DNA of 34,475 bases from Acholeplasmatales bacterium (GCA_016288855.1 JAEELJ010000033.1:1-34475); one strand, 5' to 3'; shown: positions 15,423 to 24,616, numbered from the stretch's first letter. Translations and numbers: made by a program. Notes: generated from the letters alone by a model not told the origin.

Positions 15423-16446
15423 ATTGCCTCCAAGACTTAGAACCTGAATCAACGAAGTCAACAGTTCTAACTAAACCAAATCCTAATTCATTTAATGATT
15501 TAATAAGATTATATCTCTTGCAAGGATCACATAAAATCATCATGAATCCTCCACCACCAGCACCACTTATTTTACAAGCTCTTGCGCCATGGTTTATTGC
15601 ATAATTATATACTTCTTCAATTTTAGGATTAGATATTACTGCAGATGTTTTCTTCTTAGCTTCCCAGTTAGCAAGTAAGCATTCAGCCATCATCCCCATA
15701 TCTGCACGTAATACTGCTTCTTTCATTTTTCTAGTTTGATTCTTTATTTCTATCATCGCATCAAGGCTCTTTTTATTATCAAGTGCCTTTGATTGTTCTT
15801 CAATAATCTTTGATGAATCATGAGATAATCCAGTGTAAAACATAATTAAAGATGATTCAATTTCATTCTTTAACCAGCTCTTTAAACGTAGTGGATTTAC
15901 AACAACATGGTCCTCATCATAAAATTCAATATAATTTAAGCCACCAAATGTTGCCGCATACTGATCCTGCATACCACCCTTAAATCCTAGGTCATGACGT
16001 TCAATTTGATATGCTAGATTTGCGATATCATATTGACCTAATGGTAGTGATAACCATTCTTGGAATGCTTTTAGGATTGTTACAACCATTGTTGATGATG
16101 TACCAAGTCCAGATCCAGATGGAGCTTCACTATAAGTAATCATTGTAAAAGATAATGGCTTACCACCATTAAAATCCTTAACGACTCTATTATAAATACC
16201 ACAATGAAGTGGTAGCTTTTCTTTATCAACTGGTAATACACTTAATGAATCAAAAACAAGCTTTTGATCCATGTCTGGGGCAATAAAAGTAATCTTACCA
16301 TCATCAGTTGGCTTTATTGTACAATAAGAGTACATATTAATAGTAACATTAAGAACACATCCGCCATATTCTTTTAGGAATGGCATAACATCTGTTCCAC
16401 CACCTGCTAAGCCAAGTCTTAATGGTGTTTTACTTCTTATAATCAC
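15412..16446 (-). CDS. hddA: D-glycero-alpha-D-manno-heptose-7-phosphate kinase
   Basis: GHMP-family kinase that phosphorylates heptose-7-phosphate at C1 to the alpha-1,7-bisphosphate, the branch leading to GDP-heptose. Motifs: SKTPLRLGLAGGGTDV at the N-terminus (5-20), the ATP loop PSGSGLGTSS (109-118), and the C-terminal KISGAGGGGFMM. Length 344 fits the family. The start is a GTG at 16446 with AGGAGTGAT upstream at a slightly long spacing; an ATG in between is out of frame. First gene of the heptose operon, with its own promoter 40 bp upstream. HddA rather than HldE marks the GDP-heptose route used for S-layer and capsular glycans, not the ADP-heptose route of LPS. Confidence 0.93.
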   Translation of the reverse strand: MIIRSKTPLRLGLAGGGTDVMPFLKEYGGCVLNVTINMYSYCTIKPTDDGKITFIAPDMDQKLVFDSLSVLPVDKEKLPLHCGIYNRVVKDFNGGKPLSFTMITYSEAPSGSGLGTSSTMVVTILKAFQEWLSLPLGQYDIANLAYQIERHDLGFKGGMQDQYAATFGGLNYIEFYDEDHVVVNPLRLKSWLKNEIESSLIMFYTGLSHDSSKIIEEQSKALDNKKSLDAMIEIKNQTRKMKEAVLRADMGMMAECLLANWEAKKKTSAVISNPKIEEVYNYAINHGARACKISGAGGGGFMMILCDPCKRYNLIKSLNELGFGLVRTVDFVDSGSKSWRQYED

Positions 16447-16484
16447 TTAACATCACTCCTGTTTCAAAGTAAACTTATAATTAC

Positions 16485-16512
16485 ATTATAACCGTTTATT
16501 TTTTTTATTCAA
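16485..16512 (-). promoter_or_regulatory. Promoter of the heptose operon
   Basis: On the minus strand -35 TTGAAT (16507-16512) and -10 TATAAT (16485-16490) are 16 bp apart, between the preceding terminator and the hddA GTG. Confidence 0.75.
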
Positions 16513-16514
16513 CG

Positions 16515-16545
16515 ATTAAAAAGTGGGCTAGGTTAAGCCCACTTT
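16515..16545 (-). terminator. Terminator of the glycosyltransferase operon
   Basis: A perfect 10-bp stem (AAAGTGGGCT/AGCCCACTTT) with a 6-base loop is followed on the minus strand by T-rich sequence. It separates the three-glycosyltransferase operon from the heptose operon. Confidence 0.85.
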
Positions 16546-16574
16546 ACAAAAAGAATATTTTTTTTATTTTTTAA

Positions 16575-17705
16575 CTATTTTGTAATGAATTTCACTTCAT
16601 TTTCTCTTGCTTCATCTGATAATTTTTTAACATTATTATAATCATTAATCATATCATTTGAATTAATATTTTCATATGATAAAATCTTTTCTTTTATATC
16701 TTTAATATCAAATGGATTAAAGAATAACGCATGTGGATATAATTCAGTAAGAGTAGGGATACCTGATGCAATAACTCTAGTACCATATTTCATTGCTTCA
16801 AACAAAGGATTACCAAATCCTTCATAGAATGATGGATAAATAAGTGCTAATGCGTTTTGATATAAATATTCTAAATCGCAATTAGTAACCCAGTCTAATG
16901 ATATAACCTTATCCTTATGCTTTAATCTCTTATATACCTTAGATGGTAGATGTCCAACTGATAAAGTCATTGGGAAATTATCATTCTTATCATATATCAT
17001 ATCTAAAGCTTTAAGTCCTGAATAAGTATTCTTTGTATATAATGATGAAGATACAAATAAGAAATAATTTTGATATGATAAATCAGTTGATTCATCATCT
17101 GCAGGAAGCTTTGTTGGTGAAAAATACACATTTATCTTATCTTCTTCTATATTAAAATTCTTTATGATATCTTCTTTTGTTGCATTAGAAACACAAATAA
17201 CCTTTGTTGCATTTTCTAGGTTAGATTTCATTCTATTGAATGTTTGTCTATACCAAATTCCAGTTCCTCTTTTAATAGATTTAATAAAATATTTTAAATG
17301 ACCTAATATACCTTCTGTATAAAGTAAATCATATTTATTATATTTACCCTTTTTAGAGAATACTAATTCAGCAAGTGAATAAACAGTAAAATAGAATTCA
17401 GTTTTATCTCCAAAATTATAAATATGACCTACTGGCTGATATGGAAAATAAACTCTATCATAGTCCTTTCCCATTTCTTCAACCTCATTAAAATATCTTT
17501 TAGTATCTACATTAGAATTAATATAACAAATATTAGTTGCGATTTTTAAAATAGAATCCTCTAATTTAGTATTTCTTAATACCATCAATGTAATATCATT
17601 TTTAGCATCAGATTTCATTAATTCAATAAAACGAGCTTTTGAATGAGCATATACAGATGAATAAATGTTTTCTTGAACATAAGATAAATCATATAAAATT
17701 TTCAT
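16575..17705 (-). CDS. GT4-type glycosyltransferase (third of operon)
   Basis: Cytoplasmic GT-B-fold enzyme that should add a sugar to the lipid-linked polysaccharide repeat unit. The C-terminal half carries the GT4 nucleotide-sugar motif YPSFYEGFGNPLFEAM (around residue 285-300) with the conserved Glu pair, preceded by ICVSNATKEDI and FLFVSSSLYTKN. The donor and acceptor sugars cannot be read from sequence. The N-terminal half (LYDLSYVQENIYSSVYAHSK) is less conserved. AAGAAGG precedes the ATG. It lies 17 bp after the preceding glycosyltransferase gene and before the terminator. Confidence 0.88.
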   Translation of the reverse strand: MKILYDLSYVQENIYSSVYAHSKARFIELMKSDAKNDITLMVLRNTKLEDSILKIATNICYINSNVDTKRYFNEVEEMGKDYDRVYFPYQPVGHIYNFGDKTEFYFTVYSLAELVFSKKGKYNKYDLLYTEGILGHLKYFIKSIKRGTGIWYRQTFNRMKSNLENATKVICVSNATKEDIIKNFNIEEDKINVYFSPTKLPADDESTDLSYQNYFLFVSSSLYTKNTYSGLKALDMIYDKNDNFPMTLSVGHLPSKVYKRLKHKDKVISLDWVTNCDLEYLYQNALALIYPSFYEGFGNPLFEAMKYGTRVIASGIPTLTELYPHALFFNPFDIKDIKEKILSYENINSNDMINDYNNVKKLSDEARENEVKFITK

Positions 17706-17722
17706 TACTAAGACCTTCTTTA

Positions 17723-18748
17723 TTAAATAAACTTTTCTTCTATTTTAGCTGCAAATTTCTTTGAGTTAAATTTTTCATTTATTTCTTCATAATTAATTAA
17801 AGGTAATTTTGGTGAAGTATTTAATATTTTATCCTTTAAAGACTCACTATCATTTACCTTAAAGAATTCAACAGGAAGATTTGTATATACTTCCTTAAAT
17901 ACATCAATATCTGAAATAATAGGCTTAGTACCTAAAACTAAAGCCTCAAGTGGTGGTAAGCCAAATCCTTCATATAATGATGGTTGAATTAAAAATTTAG
18001 CTTTCTTAATTAAAACTTTTAATTCTTCATCTTTAATATATCCAGTAAATCTAATGTTTTTATTAGTTAAATATTTATCTAATTCTTCATCTTTATTTTT
18101 AAAAGATGTTGCATCACCAACTATATAAAGTAACATATCCTTATCTATTTCTGATACTTTATTAAATGCTTCAGTTAAGCATTTTAAGCCTTTATTCTTT
18201 TTTACGTTACCAACAAAAATAATATAATTATCTTTATCTAAAATTTTATCCTCATTAAAGAATGAGCTTGAAATAGATTGGTAAGATTGAATAATCTTAT
18301 CCTCATATTTTTTAAAATAATGGATTATTCTTTCCTTTGAAAAATTAGATACAGTAAAAACATTAATACTTTTCTTCATACATCTTTTAAGTAAGAATTT
18401 CTTAATAGTTGTATCTAAGAATCCTGAATTAACCTCAGGCATATCTAAAAATATAATATCATGCAATGTAGTAATTGCCTTACATTTAACAGTATATGGA
18501 ATAATAAAATTAGGTGAATAATAATAATCCATAACATTAGTAATTTTAAATGATGCATCAAAAAGACCCTTTTTAGAAAAAGGAGATAATTCTGTATTAA
18601 TTATTTTAGCTTTAGTATATTTTTTTAATACTTCCTCTTTTCCAAATAAATAATATTCATTTTTATCATAATCTAGGTTATCTAAGATTCCCATTAGGAA
18701 TCTACCAATACCAGATAATCCATATCTTGCATCAATAGCTATTTTCAT
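17723..18748 (-). CDS. GT4-type glycosyltransferase (second of operon)
   Basis: A 341-residue GT-B enzyme. N-terminal IDARYGLSGIGRFLMGIL is the usual acceptor-side loop; the centre has TTLHDIIFLD, TVSNFSKERI and IIFVGNVKKNKGLK; the donor motif is QPSLYEGFGLPPLEA. It should act on a lipid-linked repeat unit at the inner membrane face; sugar specificity is unknown. The start overlaps the stop of the upstream glycosyltransferase as TAATG, so they are translationally coupled. Confidence 0.9.
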   Translation of the reverse strand: MKIAIDARYGLSGIGRFLMGILDNLDYDKNEYYLFGKEEVLKKYTKAKIINTELSPFSKKGLFDASFKITNVMDYYYSPNFIIPYTVKCKAITTLHDIIFLDMPEVNSGFLDTTIKKFLLKRCMKKSINVFTVSNFSKERIIHYFKKYEDKIIQSYQSISSSFFNEDKILDKDNYIIFVGNVKKNKGLKCLTEAFNKVSEIDKDMLLYIVGDATSFKNKDEELDKYLTNKNIRFTGYIKDEELKVLIKKAKFLIQPSLYEGFGLPPLEALVLGTKPIISDIDVFKEVYTNLPVEFFKVNDSESLKDKILNTSPKLPLINYEEINEKFNSKKFAAKIEEKFI

Positions 18749-19878
18749 TATTTATACTCCAAAAATAAATCATTTACTAATTCACTAAATTTTTTAAAGC
18801 TGAAATTATCTTTATATCTATTATAACCAGCATTACCCATAGATAATCTTAAATCAGGATTATTTCCAAGCTTTATTATTGCAGAAGCTAATGCTTTAGA
18901 ATCAGAATTTGGTGATTCTATTGCAGTAATACCATCTAGAGCAACATAATTAATTCCAGATCCTTCTACTGTAAATGTTACTGCAGGCTTTGATGCTGCT
19001 TCAGCTTCAACTAAAGCAAGGCCAAATCCTTCATTTTTAGTAATTGAAGGGAAGGCAAATATATCACATGCTTTAATATAAGATTTTAATTCATTATTAT
19101 CTAAGAAGCCTAAGAATTTAATCTTATTATCTCCTTCTGCTTGTCTTTTTAATTCTTCAGTTAAAGGTCCTTTTCCACCAATAAATATTTGATAATCGTT
19201 AGGTAATAATTTAGAAGCCTCAACTAAATACTTAAGTCCTTTATATTCAACATGTCTACCAAAAGAGAAAATGATCTTTTTACCTTCATTTTCTTTTCTA
19301 ATCTCTTCTGCACGAATGGTAATATCGCCAGAATAATCAGCACGATAATCAGGAATACATGAAGGAATAGGTGTTACTTTTGCAATATTTGCAGTTAAAT
19401 ACTTACTTCCTTCAATATATTTAGGTGATGTACATACAATCTTATTAGCACGCTTTAATAAATATTGGCTTTGCTTTTCAAAAAGCTTTGCAAGTCTTTT
19501 TTGCTTAGTTATATCCATATGCCACCATAGGATAAAAATAATATTTGGATTCTTTTTTAAATATTTAACTAAATAATGTGCTAAGAAAGGGTTAGGGTAA
19601 TGGAATACAATAATATCAGGATTATATTCCTTCATTTCCTTTTTCAATAATTTCTTATAAGAAAGGCTTAATGATTGTGAAGCAACCTTCTTAAATTCAC
19701 CACATTTAATAACCTTTATTCCATCTATTTCTTCTATTGAATCTCCCTTTTCACCTCTAAAGCAAATAACCTCTTCAGTAAAAGATGAATCAAGTGAGTT
19801 AACTATATCTCTTGCAGTTTGTTCAATTCCACCAATGTGTGGGTGGTAATAATTAGGTATGTGTAAAATTTTTTTCAT
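18748..19878 (-). CDS. GT4-type glycosyltransferase (first of operon)
   Basis: A 376-residue GT-B enzyme of the GT4 type: YYHPHIGGIEQTARDI at the N-terminus, IVCTSPKYIEGS at mid-length, then FSFGRHVEYKGLKYLVEA and FAFPSITKNEGFGLALVEAEA in the donor domain. Probable mannose- or glucose-like donor, but not decidable here. AAGGATGG lies upstream of the ATG. It has its own promoter and leads an operon of three glycosyltransferases that ends at 16515. Confidence 0.9.
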   Translation of the reverse strand: MKKILHIPNYYHPHIGGIEQTARDIVNSLDSSFTEEVICFRGEKGDSIEEIDGIKVIKCGEFKKVASQSLSLSYKKLLKKEMKEYNPDIIVFHYPNPFLAHYLVKYLKKNPNIIFILWWHMDITKQKRLAKLFEKQSQYLLKRANKIVCTSPKYIEGSKYLTANIAKVTPIPSCIPDYRADYSGDITIRAEEIRKENEGKKIIFSFGRHVEYKGLKYLVEASKLLPNDYQIFIGGKGPLTEELKRQAEGDNKIKFLGFLDNNELKSYIKACDIFAFPSITKNEGFGLALVEAEAASKPAVTFTVEGSGINYVALDGITAIESPNSDSKALASAIIKLGNNPDLRLSMGNAGYNRYKDNFSFKKFSELVNDLFLEYK

Positions 19879-19925
19879 ACTAATTCCATCCTTAATATAA
19901 ATATGTATTTAAAAAATACATAACT

Positions 19926-19953
19926 ATTATAACATAGTTATTAATCATTTCAA
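19926..19953 (-). promoter_or_regulatory. Promoter of the glycosyltransferase operon
   Basis: On the minus strand -35 TTGAAA (19948-19953) and -10 TATAAT (19926-19931) have a 16-bp spacer. The -35 lies in the T-tail of the upstream terminator, so the two signals overlap. The leader holds an imperfect ATGTATTT/AAATACAT hairpin. Confidence 0.78.
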
Positions 19954-19980
19954 AAGAAAAAGCGTTACGAAACATAACGC
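19951..19980 (-). terminator. Terminator after the membrane-anchored protein gene
   Basis: Stem GCGTTA/TAACGC with a 7-base loop, flanked by AAG and followed on the minus strand by TTTTTCTTTTG. Confidence 0.8.
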
Positions 19981-20015
19981 CTTATAATCAATAATTTCTA
20001 TATCAAATAATTAAA

Positions 20016-21095
20016 TTATAATTCAATATAATATTCTCCCATAATAGGATTGTCTCTTGTTTGCAATAATAATCTATTTTCAAATACATAACTCCAACGG
20101 ACAGTTTTATCAATATCTAATAAGCATGTATAGAATTTATGTTCTAAAGTATCATATTTAACCAAGCACGTATAACTTTCTTTTTTACCAATTGTTTTTT
20201 CACTAAATATAACAAAATATATACAACTGCCATATGAATCCAATGAACCACAATAAATATCTAGGTCTGAATCTAATTCTATATGTTCTATATGTTCACC
20301 ATCTTCATCATAATCAATCATTTGAACATAAATATACGCATTAGTTGGGGTGATACTGTACATGTCTCTTGAAATATGATATTCAACTAGTTTATCCGCA
20401 TAAAGTACATGTTGAAAATTAACGTAATCACAATTATCTTCATCAGTTATTACATTTTTATTATTATCAAAGAATTTCACAAATTCATATGAGTTATCAT
20501 ATTCATTTACATATATTAAATTATCATTAGATTCAATCTTAAATATACATGTTTTTTCTTTATTAACAACACAATAATATAATTCTTCATCGAATTGATT
20601 TTTGAATATATATGTAATAGTTTCATCTTCGATATTTCTTTCATATATAACTAAATTTGTATTTGTTAAATAATCATACTTAATTATTTTTGAATTATTA
20701 TTATCATTTATCGCAAAATATAAATAATTATCTTTATCAAATATTCTACATACATAGCCATATGGGTTTAATGTATATCCTTCTTCTAATTGATAACTTA
20801 TTTCATTACCATCTATATTTAATTTAATATTTCTATCTTCCTCATTATAAGAATAATAAATATCATCTTTTACATATATTTCATTTAAATAATTTGATTT
20901 TTTTATTTCAACCTCAAAGTGTTCATAATTATTAATAGTTTCATAAAATTTATCAAAATTATGCCTATATTGGTGTATCTGGTTACCAAACACTAAGAAT
21001 ACGCCCAAAATAATAAATACCAAGAAAAAAGCTAAGAATATTTTTAATACTATAAATCCTAATCGCTTCTTAAGATAGTAATTTTTTCTTATCAT
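20016..21095 (-). CDS. Membrane-anchored extracellular protein of unknown function
   Basis: Short basic N-terminus, one strongly hydrophobic segment (FIVLKIFLAFFLVFIILGVF, about residues 13-32), then ~320 residues with repeated short beta-strand units rich in Tyr and Asp (for example IYVKDDIYYSYNEED, NYLYFAINDNNNSKIIKYDY, CIYFVIFSEK). The pattern suggests a beta-propeller-like extracellular domain of the DUF5050 kind; I cannot assign an enzyme activity. I chose the ATG at 21095, which has AGAGAAG upstream; a TTG 18 bp earlier overlaps that site. It lies between glycosyltransferases and the polymerase, so a role in surface-glycan sensing or assembly is possible, but only from position. It has its own promoter and terminator. 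Confidence 0.72.
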   Translation of the reverse strand: MIRKNYYLKKRLGFIVLKIFLAFFLVFIILGVFLVFGNQIHQYRHNFDKFYETINNYEHFEVEIKKSNYLNEIYVKDDIYYSYNEEDRNIKLNIDGNEISYQLEEGYTLNPYGYVCRIFDKDNYLYFAINDNNNSKIIKYDYLTNTNLVIYERNIEDETITYIFKNQFDEELYYCVVNKEKTCIFKIESNDNLIYVNEYDNSYEFVKFFDNNKNVITDEDNCDYVNFQHVLYADKLVEYHISRDMYSITPTNAYIYVQMIDYDEDGEHIEHIELDSDLDIYCGSLDSYGSCIYFVIFSEKTIGKKESYTCLVKYDTLEHKFYTCLLDIDKTVRWSYVFENRLLLQTRDNPIMGEYYIEL

Positions 21096-21178
21096 AAATA
21101 CTTCTCTTTTCAACTCATTTCATTACAATTGTGAACTTTTAAACTAGTATTTAGTCCCCCAAAACTAATGATATTCAA

Positions 21179-21207
21179 ATTATAGCACTTAGCATATTTA
21201 GAATCAA
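21179..21207 (-). promoter_or_regulatory. Promoter of the membrane-anchored protein gene
   Basis: On the minus strand -35 TTGATT (21202-21207) and -10 TATAAT (21179-21184) with a 17-bp spacer. The leader of about 75 bases contains a GGGGG run flanked by TTAGT/ACTAA. Confidence 0.65.
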
Positions 21208-21255
21208 TGTTAATTACATGCTATTTATGAAATAATATGATTTTACTAATAAAGC

Positions 21256-21295
21256 AAAAAAGTAGACAAGGCATTTAACCCTTAGTCTACTTTTT
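21256..21295 (-). terminator. Terminator of the polymerase gene
   Basis: A long stem, AAAAAGTAGAC plus AAGG/CCTT with one bulged base, with T-runs on both sides. It follows the minus-strand wzy-like gene by 3 bp. Confidence 0.88.
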
Positions 21296-21297
21296 AA

Positions 21298-22794
21298 TTA
21301 CCAACGCTCAGTTGAAATTCTACCATATGGGATCATTAAATAATCAGCTTCTCTATCTAATACAGCCATACCAATTACTAATGGTATCATGAAATAATAC
21401 ATATGGTAAGTATTATCCATTAAACCATATAAATCAAGTGATATATATGCAACTAAGAAATAAATAAAAGTATTTTTATCAAACATTGATATTCTATAAT
21501 ACTTTTGTGACATGTGTAAGCTTAGGCATGCTAAGCCAAATACACCACCAATTGCCATTGTTTCATAAATAAATGAGTGGAATACCTGTGGGCCATAAAC
21601 ATAGTTACCAACAACTCCTGATTCTTGTGGTTCAATATCACAAGCAAAGCCAGGCCCAAATAGAATCTTATACCAATCTCTAGCAGTATAATCTGTTGCC
21701 ATATTCCATAATTCAAATCTTCTATTTGAAATTTTAGATAAATCGATTGTACCATCATCAATACCAGTACCAAATACTTTATCGAATAATGATTGTAGAA
21801 CACTTATAACCTTATTATGGAATATTACTGCAACAACTATAGCTAAGCCAATTGCAATATATACCATTATTCTAAATACCTTCTTATTTTCTGCCTTAAA
21901 GAAGGTAACAACAACTAATGCAATAAATTCTAAGCCAAATATTAAATATGCACCACGTGATGTAGTAATTAAAACACCAATACCAGTAATTCCTAATATT
22001 GCAACATATATTAGCATATCTAATACATTCTTCTTTTTAGCTAATATATAGAATGTGAAAGGGCATGAGAAGCATAGCATTATACCAGCCTCATTACATA
22101 ATCCCCATCCTAACCAATAGTAAGCATCAAAGATATTATCAATTGTACCATCTCTTAATTGATTTATTACACAAACCATACATTCTAATGTAATAAGAAT
22201 TGATAAATATGACATTGTTTTAATAAACATTTGTTTAGAATTTGCTTTAATTCCATTCGCAAATAAGCAATAAATAACTAAATAACCTAAATCACCTAAA
22301 TATAAGACATACCATACTAAATCCATGTGTCTTATTTCATTTAGTTCCTGATTTAAGAATGTGATATTAAATGCCCATATTAAAGGTATTATCTCACATA
22401 CCGCAAGACCTAATAGTCCTAAGACTGATTTCATCTTTGAAAAATCAATTTTATTTTTTATAGTATGATAAATTAATACACCTGCAAATATCAAAACTGC
22501 AATAACAAGATCAATAGGTATTGCGTTAGCACCACTAACCTCGTTTGCAATGTTATATATTAAATATATTGCAACAGGTATTAGATATTTTAAATCATGT
22601 AAAAATAATATTAATAAAACTGCAATAATAATTAATAAATCTAATCCAAGCATAATACTAATATTAGTCATTGTTGATATAGTCCAACCAACAAATGTTA
22701 TAAATGCTAATAATAATATTAAGCAATCATCAAAATATTTAGTCTTAGATAATCTATTTAATTTAGTAGATAGACTACTAACAAATTCTCTCAT
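21298..22794 (-). CDS. Wzy/WaaL-type O-antigen polymerase or ligase
   Basis: A 498-residue polytopic membrane protein with about 11-13 hydrophobic segments and a long outer loop near residues 330-410 holding NRRFELWNMATDY, GPGFACD and GPQVFHSFIYE, the features of the O-antigen ligase/polymerase superfamily (Wzy_C). Another typical motif is TTSRGAYLIFGLE. It should polymerise or transfer lipid-linked repeat units outside the membrane. Because a Wzx flippase is encoded divergently next to it, polymerase is the more likely role, but ligase is not excluded. AGGAGATATATG precedes the ATG. Single-gene unit with its own promoter and terminator. Confidence 0.85.
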   Translation of the reverse strand: MREFVSSLSTKLNRLSKTKYFDDCLILLLAFITFVGWTISTMTNISIMLGLDLLIIIAVLLILFLHDLKYLIPVAIYLIYNIANEVSGANAIPIDLVIAVLIFAGVLIYHTIKNKIDFSKMKSVLGLLGLAVCEIIPLIWAFNITFLNQELNEIRHMDLVWYVLYLGDLGYLVIYCLFANGIKANSKQMFIKTMSYLSILITLECMVCVINQLRDGTIDNIFDAYYWLGWGLCNEAGIMLCFSCPFTFYILAKKKNVLDMLIYVAILGITGIGVLITTSRGAYLIFGLEFIALVVVTFFKAENKKVFRIMVYIAIGLAIVVAVIFHNKVISVLQSLFDKVFGTGIDDGTIDLSKISNRRFELWNMATDYTARDWYKILFGPGFACDIEPQESGVVGNYVYGPQVFHSFIYETMAIGGVFGLACLSLHMSQKYYRISMFDKNTFIYFLVAYISLDLYGLMDNTYHMYYFMIPLVIGMAVLDREADYLMIPYGRISTERW

Positions 22795-22827
22795 ATCATA
22801 TATCTCCTAACAAAACCAGATAGCCTT

Positions 22828-22856
22828 ATTATATAAAAAATAAATTTTATTTACAA
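22828..22856 (-). promoter_or_regulatory. Promoter of the wzy-like gene
   Basis: On the minus strand -35 TTGTAA (22851-22856) and -10 TATAAT (22828-22833) have a 17-bp spacer, 34 bp before the ATG. Confidence 0.75.
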
Positions 22857-22867
22857 TTCAATTATTA

Positions 22868-22913
22868 ATAAGAGTTATACTCTTATATTAAAAAGTAATG
22901 TATGCCATACATT
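22868..22913. repeat. Two short palindromes in the divergent wzy/wzx control region
   Basis: ATAAGAGT-TAT-ACTCTTAT (22868-22886) and AATGTAT-GCC-ATACATT (22897-22913) are both perfect inverted repeats with 3-base centres. They lie just upstream of the wzy -35 and before the wzx promoter. Size and position suit operators; the second could also be a weak hairpin, with T-rich sequence after it on the plus strand. Confidence 0.5.
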
Positions 22914-22959
22914 TTAAATTTTTTTATGGTTTTTAACGAATTAATAAAGGCTTATTTGT

Positions 22960-22987
22960 TTGTAATTTTTTATTATTATGTTAAAAT
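22960..22987 (+). promoter_or_regulatory. Promoter of the flippase operon
   Basis: -35 TTGTAA (22960-22965) and -10 TAAAAT (22982-22987) with a 16-bp spacer, 30 bp before the TTG start of the flippase gene. Confidence 0.6.
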
Positions 22988-23017
22988 ATTGTTGTTATAA
23001 AGGATGGAAGTGATAGC

Positions 23018-24616
23018 TTGGAAGATAATACAATTGAAGAAAATAAAGATGAAGCTACTTCAACCCCTGGGAAAAAAGTATACTCAAATTATATATTAAA
23101 TGTTATATACCAAGTATTCACATTAATAGTACCTTTAGTTTTAACACCATACTTATCAAGAGTACTTGGTGCTGAAATGCTTGGAAAATATTCATTTTCT
23201 AATTCATTAATGCAATATTTTTATTTAGTTGCATGCTTAGGATGTAATTATTATGCTCAAAGAGAGCTTATTAAATATCAAAATGACAAATATAAGCAAT
23301 CCCAAGCTTTCTGGGAAATAATGATATTAAGAGGAACAGTAACACTAATTTGCTTTGGTGCACAGCTTATTATGGCATCTATTGGTGTTTTTGGTTCTTA
23401 TAAGGTTTTAATGGTTATATTATCATTAAATGTACTTGCAGTATTATTTGATGTTACATTTGTATTCCAAAGCCAAGAAAACTTTAAAACTTTAGTATTA
23501 AGAAGCTTTATTGTAAAAATAGTAGCTGTTGTATTAATATTTTTATTTGTTAAAAAACCATCTGACTTATGGCTTTATTGTTTAATTAATAATGGTGGTG
23601 TCCTACTTCTATCATATATTATTTTATGCCTTGCAATGCCTAAATATATAACAAAGGTAAAGATTAAAGATATCCACCCAATGCATCACTTCTTACCAAT
23701 TATGGGATTATTTATTCCATCACTTGTAATGAGTTTATATACCATATTAGATAAAACATTGATTGGTTTATTAATTCCTGGTACATATGAAGAGGCTGTA
23801 ACTGTTTTTAAAGACGGAGTTAGTGTTGTAACAATAGAGATTAAGAAAATGTCAGATGTCCAAAATGGATATTATGAGCAAGCTGAAAAATTAATTAAAA
23901 TTCCTTTAACTATTATTACTTGTCTTGGTGTTGTTATGATTCCAAGAAATAGTAAGGAATTTAGTCATGGTAATATTAAACAATTATTAAATAATGTTTA
24001 TTTCTCATTTAAATTCGTTTGGTTCTTAGCAATACCTCTAGCAATAGGTCTTGCGGCAATATCAAGAAATTTAAATGAATGGTATTTTGGTAAGGGCTAT
24101 GAGCCTGTAATACAATTAATGATTACATTCTCACCTATCGCACTTGCAATGGGTTTATCAAATGTTATTGGTGTACAATATTTAATTCCAACCGGAAGAG
24201 ATAAGGAATATACTATATCAATTCTTATTGGTACAGTATTCAATTTAACTTTAACAATAATATTATTAATTACTGTTGGTACAATTGGTGCTGTTATTGC
24301 ATCTGTTATCGGTGAATTTGTTATTCTTTTTGTAGATTTATTTATAATAAGACATGATATATCAATTAAGAAAGCTTTACTTTGTGGCTGGAAAAATGTA
24401 ATTGCAGGTATCATAATGGGTGTTGTTCTATTCCTAATAGAAGGATATTTTCCAACAAGACCTATATCAACAATTATATTAGTTTTAATTGGTATGGCTA
24501 TATATTTCATAGTTACATTAATATTAAGAGATGAAATGTTATTTACTGGAATCAAAATGGTTCTTTCTAAATTACATAAGAAAAATGATCAAGAACTAGA
24601 AAATAAAGAAAACTAA
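23018..24616 (+). CDS. Wzx-type polysaccharide flippase
   Basis: A 532-residue MATE/MVF-superfamily membrane protein with about 12-14 hydrophobic segments. After a polar N-terminal tail of ~20 residues comes SNYILNVIYQVFTLIVPLVL then TPYLSRVLGAEMLGKYSF, the typical opening of RfbX/Wzx flippases. It should move the undecaprenyl-linked repeat unit across the membrane to the polymerase. The start is a TTG at 23018 with GGATGGAAGTGAT just upstream; a nearer ATG at 23005 is in another frame. First gene of a two-gene plus-strand operon with a GT2 glycosyltransferase. Confidence 0.9.
   Translation: MEDNTIEENKDEATSTPGKKVYSNYILNVIYQVFTLIVPLVLTPYLSRVLGAEMLGKYSFSNSLMQYFYLVACLGCNYYAQRELIKYQNDKYKQSQAFWEIMILRGTVTLICFGAQLIMASIGVFGSYKVLMVILSLNVLAVLFDVTFVFQSQENFKTLVLRSFIVKIVAVVLIFLFVKKPSDLWLYCLINNGGVLLLSYIILCLAMPKYITKVKIKDIHPMHHFLPIMGLFIPSLVMSLYTILDKTLIGLLIPGTYEEAVTVFKDGVSVVTIEIKKMSDVQNGYYEQAEKLIKIPLTIITCLGVVMIPRNSKEFSHGNIKQLLNNVYFSFKFVWFLAIPLAIGLAAISRNLNEWYFGKGYEPVIQLMITFSPIALAMGLSNVIGVQYLIPTGRDKEYTISILIGTVFNLTLTIILLITVGTIGAVIASVIGEFVILFVDLFIIRHDISIKKALLCGWKNVIAGIIMGVVLFLIEGYFPTRPISTIILVLIGMAIYFIVTLILRDEMLFTGIKMVLSKLHKKNDQELENKEN

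Noticed and set aside
15422-15461. Longer gmhA reading frame starting within hddA
   Set aside because: The extra residues have no SIS-family similarity, and the ATG at 15422 has a perfect GGAGG.
22550-22810. Plus-strand 86-codon frame opposite the wzy-like gene
   Set aside because: Complement of membrane-helix codons; no ribosome site or promoter.
24097-24555. Minus-strand 152-codon frame opposite the flippase gene
   Set aside because: Ile/Asn/Pro-rich complement of hydrophobic codons with no family signature; the flippase is the real gene.
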